Program-made: the position numbers and the translations under genes
NCBI RefSeq assembly: GCF_014204795.1
Contig: NZ_JACHMB010000001.1
Span: 4,402,001 to 4,466,000, forward strand
DNA: 64,000 bases
Direction: 5' to 3'
Origin: Nonomuraea jabiensis
GTDB lineage: Bacteria; Actinomycetota; Actinomycetes; Streptosporangiales; Streptosporangiaceae
Part shown: piece after piece, positions 59,232-64,000 of the stretch
How the letters are laid out: the number at the start of each line of letters is the position of its first letter
Position numbering within the stretch: the first letter of the stretch is position 1
The notes under the pieces: generated by a model
Told to the model about the DNA's origin: nothing
Database searches by the model: none
What the model saw: the letters and a program-made list of their open reading frames with translations, nothing else

Positions 59232-60209
59232 GTGCGATCCTCCCCGGGCACCGTCATGGTCGTCACCTGCGCGGAAGACGTCACCGCCAACCTGGTCATC
59301 GCCAAGCTGAACGAGCGCGACGTGAACGTCGCCCGGGTGGATCCGGCTGACATCGGCCCCGGTCTGGTGGTCGGCGCGCAGATCGGTGCCGGTCCGGCGA
59401 CAAGGTGGGACGGCTGGCTGCGAACCCCGACTCGCGATGTCGCGCTCAAGGACGTGCGCGCGGTGTACCACCGCCGCCCGTCGCTGTGGCGCTTCCACGA
59501 CCTGGAGCCGCAGGCGCGGGAGTTCGCGATGGCTGAGGCACGGCAAGGCGTGAAAGGTCTCCTGGCCGCGTTGCCTGCCTGCCGGTACGTCAACCATCCC
59601 GCCGCGAACGACCTGGCCGAGATCAAGCCCGCCCAACTGCGGACGGCGGTGGACGCGGGTTTCCGCGTGCCGCCCACGCTCATCACCAACGATCTCGACG
59701 CGGTCCGCGCATTCGCCGAACAGCACGCGCCCGTCATCTACAAGTCGTTTCGCGGCGTGCCTTCGGCGCCGGGCGGCGAGGTCGCCGCGATCTGGACGCA
59801 GCGCATCGATGCGGCCGACGTGGATGATCGGGTGGCCATCACCGCCCACCTGTTCCAGGCCGAGATCCCCAAGACGTCCGACGCCCGCGTGACCGTGATC
59901 GGTGACCGGGTGTTCGCCCAGGAGATCACCAACCAGGACGGCGTACTCGACTGGCGGGCCACCGACTGGGCGACACTCCGCCACACCCCCATCCAGGTCC
60001 CCCGAACCGTCCAGGCCGCAGCACGCGTCTACCTAGACAGGTTCGGGCTCGCTTTCGGCTGTTTCGACTTCGCCCTGCAGAAGATCACCGGCGGCCACCA
60101 GTGGACGTTCATCGAGTGCAACCCCAACGGGCAGTGGGGATGGCTGCCCGACGCGGACGCGATCGCCGCCGCGTTCGCCGACACCCTGCTGGAAGGATGG
60201 GCCTCGTGA
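59232..60209 (+). CDS. ATP-grasp peptide maturase (graspetide ligase)
   Basis: The 325-residue protein is of the MvdD/RimK-like ATP-grasp class used to make graspetides: an N-terminal domain (VMVVTCAEDVTANLVIAKL), the YKSFRGVPSAPGGEV ATP-lysine/glycine loop, and the C-terminal ARVTVIGDRVFAQEI strand and FIECNPNGQWGWL metal motif (E-x-N-P). It links side-chain carboxylates to Ser/Thr (ester) or Lys (amide) of the precursor. Start is GTG at 59232 (or ATG at 59256), 5 nt after the precursor stop; its stop overlaps the methyltransferase start (GTGA). The type resembles the SAV_5884-like actinobacterial family as I recall it. Confidence 0.9.
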   Translation: MRSSPGTVMVVTCAEDVTANLVIAKLNERDVNVARVDPADIGPGLVVGAQIGAGPATRWDGWLRTPTRDVALKDVRAVYHRRPSLWRFHDLEPQAREFAMAEARQGVKGLLAALPACRYVNHPAANDLAEIKPAQLRTAVDAGFRVPPTLITNDLDAVRAFAEQHAPVIYKSFRGVPSAPGGEVAAIWTQRIDAADVDDRVAITAHLFQAEIPKTSDARVTVIGDRVFAQEITNQDGVLDWRATDWATLRHTPIQVPRTVQAAARVYLDRFGLAFGCFDFALQKITGGHQWTFIECNPNGQWGWLPDADAIAAAFADTLLEGWAS

Positions 60210-61333
60210 ACGACCTCGCTGCCGAGCTTCGCGCCGATCTCGCTGCCACGATCGACGCCGGAGACTGGCGCGCGGCGATCGAGGCGGTGCCGCGCGAGGT
60301 GTTCATGGGAGCCGCCGTCTACCGAGACGACATGGACGGCTGGACACCCGTGCACAAATCGGAGATGACTCGCACGCAGTGGCTGAAGCTCGTCTACCGC
60401 GATACGACCTGGGTGACTCAGGTCGCGGGAGTCACGGCCGAGGAGGCCCCGCGTGAGCCGGTGCCCGTCAAACGGCCCACGTCGTCGTCCACGCTGCCGA
60501 GCCTGGTCGTGCGGATGCTCAGGATCGCCGGGATCAGCGAGGGCGACAAGGTGCTGGAGATCGGCACCGGCACCGGGTACTCCACCGCGCTCATGTGCCA
60601 CCGGCTCGGCAGCGGCGCCGTCACTTCGATCGAGTACGACCCGCAGATCGCCGACCGTGCCAAGACAGCGCTCGCGATCGCCGGATACGCGCCCACCCTC
60701 GTGCGGGGCGACGGGCTGCACGGTTATCCGGACAATGCCCCTTACGACCGGCTCATTGCGACCTGCGCTGTACGTACCATTCCGCACGATTGGGTGACGC
60801 AGGTCCGCGACAGCGGGACGATCACCACACCCATGCTCGGCTGGACCGGAGGAGCCGCGTTCGCCCACCTCCAGGTTTCCGGTGACGGCACGGCGAGCGG
60901 ACGGTTCCTGGCCCGCAGCGTGTACTTCATGCCGGCCAGACCGCACGCCGCCCCACCCCTGGAGGTCATCGAACTCGGCGTCGGCGACGTGAGCCACACC
61001 AGCACCGATCCGTCATTGCTGACGGACGACACGGCGTTGTTCGTGGCTCAGCTCGCCGTCCCGCACGCGCAGCACGCCTGGGCCGGGAAGATCCTGACAT
61101 TGGATGACCCGGGCAGCGGCTCGCATGCCGACGTCAGGCCCATCGGCGACGGGCGGTGGCTGGTCCATCAGCAGGGACCACACCGGCTGTGGGACGAGGC
61201 CGAGCGAGCTCTCACGACCTGGTTGGAGGCCGGGAAGCCGAACCAGTCCTCGTTCACCATCACGGTGACGGGGGACCGGCAGTGGGTATCCCTGAACGGC
61301 TCTGGAGGGCTGAGCTGGGACCTTCTGGCCTAG
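60206..61333 (+). CDS. PIMT-like O-methyltransferase of the graspetide cluster
   Basis: The 375-residue protein contains a protein-L-isoaspartate-methyltransferase-like core (about 80-220; SSTLPSLVVRMLRIAG, VLEIGTGTGYSTAL as motif I, LIATCAVRTIPHDWV) plus a C-terminal extension of about 140 residues (AGKILTLDDPGSGSHADVRPIG) not found in ordinary PIMT. In fuscimiditide-type clusters such an enzyme methylates an Asp in the crosslinked peptide, which then closes to an aspartimide. GTG at 60206 overlaps the maturase stop; ATG at 60197 is an alternative. The extension probably recognises the crosslinked peptide. Confidence 0.88.
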   Translation: MNDLAAELRADLAATIDAGDWRAAIEAVPREVFMGAAVYRDDMDGWTPVHKSEMTRTQWLKLVYRDTTWVTQVAGVTAEEAPREPVPVKRPTSSSTLPSLVVRMLRIAGISEGDKVLEIGTGTGYSTALMCHRLGSGAVTSIEYDPQIADRAKTALAIAGYAPTLVRGDGLHGYPDNAPYDRLIATCAVRTIPHDWVTQVRDSGTITTPMLGWTGGAAFAHLQVSGDGTASGRFLARSVYFMPARPHAAPPLEVIELGVGDVSHTSTDPSLLTDDTALFVAQLAVPHAQHAWAGKILTLDDPGSGSHADVRPIGDGRWLVHQQGPHRLWDEAERALTTWLEAGKPNQSSFTITVTGDRQWVSLNGSGGLSWDLLA

Positions 61334-61522
61334 CCGCGTCATCCTGCTCTGCACCTGCTCGTCGACAGGTACGACGGCGGCCACCAGGGCCGCGATCTCT
61401 CCACCGATCAGGGCGCCCCCCATCCTGTGGCCCATCTCCGCGAGGAACTCCGAGAGGCCCGGCAAGCCCTGGAACTGTACAGCTCAGCGCTCGCGTCATT
61501 TCACCTCGACGTTCCGCGATGA
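61334..61522 (+). pseudogene. In-frame coding-like extension after the methyltransferase stop
   Basis: Directly after the methyltransferase TAG (61331-61333), the same frame stays open for 62 codons to TGA at 61520-61522. The translated stretch has protein-like character, with an amphipathic helix (HLREELREARQALELYSS) and an end motif SFHLDVPR. No start with a Shine-Dalgarno is seen. It could be the remnant of a small gene that lost its start, a stop-codon readthrough tail, or chance. Confidence 0.35.
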
Positions 61523-61576
61523 GTTTCGGGCGGTTCGCGAGTCCAACCGGGTGAACCGAACGACAGGGGGCCCGAA

Positions 61577-61960
61577 GTGGGCGAGCAAGTGAGTGCCGGG
61601 GTCACCGGCGTCAGGACCGTCGGCGTCCCCGTCACCGACCAGGACCGTGCCGTCGAGTTCTACGTGGGCACACTGGGGCTGGAGAAGCGGCTGGACGCGC
61701 CCGTCGAGCAGCTCGGCGCGCGATGGATCGAGGTGGCGCCGCAGGGAGCGACGACCACGATCGCGCTGATCTTGGCGGCTCCCGGGACGGCGGTCGGGGT
61801 CGAGACGGGCATCCGGCTCGGCACGGCGGACGCGGCGTCCCTGCACAAGGAGCTGGTGGCGCGCGGGGCCGACGTGGACGAGCTGCTGCGCTGGCAGGGC
61901 GTCCCGCCGATGTTCGTCCTTCGTGACCCGGACGGCAACGGCCTCGAGATCGTCGAATAG
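61577..61960 (+). CDS. VOC (glyoxalase-like) protein
   Basis: The 127-residue protein has one vicinal-oxygen-chelate fold: VRTVGVPVTDQDRAVEFYV near the N-terminus and the terminal VLRDPDGNGLEIVE strand, which carries the usual Glu ligand. A start at GTG 61577 has a GGGGGG stretch about 6-11 bases upstream. It is likely unrelated to the RiPP genes. The reaction is unknown. Confidence 0.85.
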   Translation: MGEQVSAGVTGVRTVGVPVTDQDRAVEFYVGTLGLEKRLDAPVEQLGARWIEVAPQGATTTIALILAAPGTAVGVETGIRLGTADAASLHKELVARGADVDELLRWQGVPPMFVLRDPDGNGLEIVE

Positions 61961-61978
61961 CGGAGAGGGGAACCTGCG

Positions 61979-62284
61979 ATGAGTGGTGTCACGCGAGCGG
62001 ATGACGTGGTCCAGGAGCTCGACAAGGAGTTCACCGCCACGCTGGTGAAGAGCCCGAACAAGGGCGGGTGGACGTACGTCGTGATGCCCGGGTCCGCCGA
62101 GTTCTTCGGCACCCGGGGACTGGTGAAGATCCGGGGGATTATCGACGGTCACCCGTTCCGGAGTTCGTTCATGGCTCTGGGGGACGGCACGCACAAGCTG
62201 CCGGTGAAGAACGACGTACGGGAGCTGATCGGGAAGGGGCCTGGGGACAGCGTCACCATTCACCTGCTGGAACGGATCAAGTAA
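61979..62284 (+). CDS. DUF1905-like small protein
   Basis: The 101-residue protein has the pattern of DUF1905: FTATLVKSPNKGGWTYVVMPGSAEFFGTRG, then KIRGIIDGHPFRSSFMALGDGTHKLPVKNDVR and the end strand SVTIHLLER. These form a small beta barrel of unknown function, often near YdhR/VOC-type proteins. ATG at 61979 follows GAGAGG. It is 18 nt downstream of the VOC gene, so the two are probably one transcript. Confidence 0.85.
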   Translation: MSGVTRADDVVQELDKEFTATLVKSPNKGGWTYVVMPGSAEFFGTRGLVKIRGIIDGHPFRSSFMALGDGTHKLPVKNDVRELIGKGPGDSVTIHLLERIK

Positions 62285-62448
62285 CGGGCTGTAGGGGGTG
62301 CGACCTTTGGTTCATCTCCAGTCTCTGCGGTCCAGAGGACGGCAACCGATCCGGGCGGCGGATCCGACCCCGTCGTCTCCATGGGACAGGTGGGAGGTTT
62401 CCGCCGAAGTCCGGCAGTCGATTGCGGCCGCCTGACCGGCCAACTTCT

Positions 62449-63003
62449 ATGGGTGTCATGACCGTCACTCGTGAGGAGATCAGTGCTGTTCTGAGGCGCT
62501 ACCTTGCCGTCCACCCCGACCGCGCTGCTGACGTCCACCTCCTGAGCGAGGCCCTGGACACCCAGCGCGACCTGGCATCGCGCAGCACTTTCCCGCTCCA
62601 TGTCACGTGCAGTGCCGCCGCCGTCGATGCCGGCGGCCAGGTGCTGATGATCCACCATCGTGTGCTGGACCGCTGGCTGCTGCCCGGCGGCCACGTCGAG
62701 CCAGGGGACAGCAGCCTGTACGGGGCGGCGCTACGCGAGTTGGAGGAAGAGACCGGGGTTGCCTGGCGGCACGCCATCTCCCTGTCTGCGCACGACATCA
62801 CCCCCGTGGACATCGACGTTCACGAGATCCCGGCCGGTTCCCCCAAAGGCGAGCCCGCACACCTGCACGCCGACTTCCGCTTTGCCTTCTGGGCCGCGGA
62901 CACTCGCATCACGCCGCAGCTCGAAGAGGTCATCGCGGTCGCCTGGAGGAGCCCGGTGGATCTGCCTACCGCGCGCCTCGCGGACAGCGTCGCCGTGATC
63001 TGA
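62449..63003 (+). CDS. NUDIX hydrolase
   Basis: The 184-residue protein has a NUDIX fold with the box at about residues 79-103 (GGHVEPGDSSLYGAALRELEEETGV cut short: G-H-V-E-P-G-D then R-E-L-E-E-E-T-G-V). Compared with the consensus it has Asp for the first Glu and one extra residue in the loop. Such enzymes hydrolyse nucleoside-diphosphate derivatives. The start could be ATG 62449 or 62458; no Shine-Dalgarno is visible. The upstream 164 bases (62285-62448) show no ORF I can support. Confidence 0.85.
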   Translation: MGVMTVTREEISAVLRRYLAVHPDRAADVHLLSEALDTQRDLASRSTFPLHVTCSAAAVDAGGQVLMIHHRVLDRWLLPGGHVEPGDSSLYGAALRELEEETGVAWRHAISLSAHDITPVDIDVHEIPAGSPKGEPAHLHADFRFAFWAADTRITPQLEEVIAVAWRSPVDLPTARLADSVAVI

Positions 63004-63096
63004 CCGAGGGAGGATGGCAGCCATGACGGTCATGGGGTTCGGTGAGGAACCTGCGTTAGCGAGCAACTTCGGGGTTGTCCACAGGGTGGTGCCGTC

Positions 63097-63951
63097 ATGC
63101 GTCCAGGTGTGAAGCGGCGCGCTGTCTTGGCGACTCTGATCGTGGTCGTTGTGGGTGTCCTGGTCGTCGCATGCGTCTTCTTTCTTCCCTCCTGGATTGT
63201 CCGGCACGACCTTGAGGGCGCAGCGACCGGGTTTTCGGCCGGCGACCGGCTCAAAGCGGTCAACGACGTGCGGGTGACCTTGCTGCAGGGGTTGGCCGCG
63301 CTGGTGGCGCTGGGGAGTGTTGCGCTGGGCGCGGTGATGACGCTGCGCCAGATCCGGGTCAGCAGGGAGGGACAGTTCATCGATCTGTTCACGAAGGCCA
63401 TCGAGCAGTTGGCGAGCGATCACGTCGGAACCCGGATGGGCGGTGTCTACGCCATGGAGCAGATCGCGTCTGCCGCGCCGCACTATCGCGGTCACGCTGC
63501 CGCCCTGCTGGCCTCCTTTGTGCGGCTGCACGCTCCCTGGCCGCCAAGCCGCCCGACGCAGGAGGTCGATCTTGAACGCAAGCGCTATCACGGAGGGCTG
63601 CGCGACGACATCGGTGCGGCGATGGCGGTGCTCAGCCGGCGAACGATGGTCCTTCCGGGCGACAGCATCGAACTGGAGAAGATCGATCTACGGGGGGCCG
63701 ACTTGGCCGGGCATGACCTGAGCCGGTTCTGCTTCGCCGACTCCAACCTTGAGGGCGCGATCCTGACCGGATGCGACCTCACGGCCGCTACTTTCGCCGG
63801 GGCCATTCTGCGGAACGCCGACCTGACCGGCTCAAATCTTTCGGGAGCGGACCTCAGCGGTGCCGATCTCACTGGGGCTGTCGGCATCGATTCGGGCCGG
63901 GTGGAGCCAACTCCGACTGGAGGGCCTGGCGGAGTCGAACCCCGTCCGTAG
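63097..63951 (+). CDS. Pentapeptide-repeat membrane protein
   Basis: The 284-residue protein has two membrane helices (about residues 8-30 and 60-80), a linker helix region (AIEQLASDHVGTRMGGVYAMEQIA), and then a C-terminal pentapeptide-repeat block from about residue 197 (IDLRGADLAGHDLSRFCF, NLEGAILTGCDLTAATF, ADLTGSNLSGADLSGADLTGA) with the A(D/N)Lxx pattern. Such right-handed quadrilateral beta-helices can mimic DNA; here they are tethered to the membrane. ATG at 63097. The role is unknown. Confidence 0.88.
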   Translation: MRPGVKRRAVLATLIVVVVGVLVVACVFFLPSWIVRHDLEGAATGFSAGDRLKAVNDVRVTLLQGLAALVALGSVALGAVMTLRQIRVSREGQFIDLFTKAIEQLASDHVGTRMGGVYAMEQIASAAPHYRGHAAALLASFVRLHAPWPPSRPTQEVDLERKRYHGGLRDDIGAAMAVLSRRTMVLPGDSIELEKIDLRGADLAGHDLSRFCFADSNLEGAILTGCDLTAATFAGAILRNADLTGSNLSGADLSGADLTGAVGIDSGRVEPTPTGGPGGVEPRP

Positions 63952-64000
63952 AGCGGGGCTCGCCCTACCCCCACCCCCGTCGGCGATCTCCTGAAGACGA
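63952..64000. other. Window end, no gene seen
   Basis: These 49 bases after the pentapeptide gene hold a pyrimidine-rich run and no ORF I can support. A tRNA/tmRNA-like 3'-end sequence on the minus strand lies just before this point (see findings). Confidence 0.5.

Noticed and set aside
1..64000. tRNA, rRNA or IS elements in the window
   Set aside because: No full cloverleaf, rRNA segment, transposase or paired terminal repeats were recognised by eye.

Overview
The window is about 70% GC DNA from an actinomycete. The gene content (a complete F420 pathway block, a WhiB regulator, two LytR-CpsA-Psr proteins, many GTG and TTG starts, 4-nt stop/start overlaps) points to a sporulating actinobacterium. 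I would guess Streptosporangiaceae (Nonomuraea-like), but the sequence alone does not prove the genus. The order GtrA / purK / purE / acyl-CoA dehydrogenase / LCP / glycosyltransferases / NDP-mannose-type nucleotidyltransferase / fbiB / fbiA / whiB resembles, from memory, the Rv3260c-Rv3277 neighbourhood of Mycobacterium tuberculosis. Most of the window is therefore probably conserved core chromosome, with insertions.

Layout. 1-5.4 kb: the end of a sensor kinase, a GtrA membrane protein, purK-purE, UDP-glucose dehydrogenase and an acyl-CoA dehydrogenase. 5.4-10.8 kb: a run of small secreted or lipid-anchored proteins (YceI, lamin-tail, C39-like peptidase, a secreted propeller-like protein, a five-repeat protein, a lipoprotein) plus a VOC protein. 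10.8-13 kb: LLM oxidoreductase, GNAT and STAS genes. 13-39.9 kb: a large cell-surface glycopolymer locus with two LCP ligases, a TagB/TagF-like polymerase, two cytidylyltransferases, two CDP-alcohol phosphotransferases, a glycerol-1-phosphate-dehydrogenase-like enzyme, GT2 and GT4 transferases, two GT-C-type membrane proteins, two UPF0104-type flippase-like proteins, an acyltransferase, a methyltransferase and a sugar-1-phosphate nucleotidyltransferase. 40-48.6 kb: an AlkA-like glycosylase, fbiC, a solute-binding/VWA protein, a copper LPMO, and fbiB-fbiA. 48.7-55.9 kb: a Pro/Gln-repeat membrane protein, a whiB gene with a clear promoter and terminator, a giant GT2 membrane protein and its DUF5719-like partner.

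56-61.5 kb is the most interesting region: a ribosomally made peptide (RiPP) locus of the ATP-grasp/graspetide type. An 88-residue precursor with a PWGLTRA leader motif and a Thr/Ser- and Asp/Glu-rich core is followed by an ATP-grasp ligase and a PIMT-like O-methyltransferase with a long C-terminal extension. This gene set is the one known to make aspartimide-containing graspetides (fuscimiditide type). A previously hidden 53-codon ORF with a strong Shine-Dalgarno sequence overlaps the precursor start (ATGA). A divergent three-gene operon (HTH-TPR regulator, YdcF/DUF218, WbqC) shares the promoter region and may be an accessory module.

61.5-64 kb: small ordinary genes (VOC, DUF1905, NUDIX, pentapeptide-repeat membrane protein).
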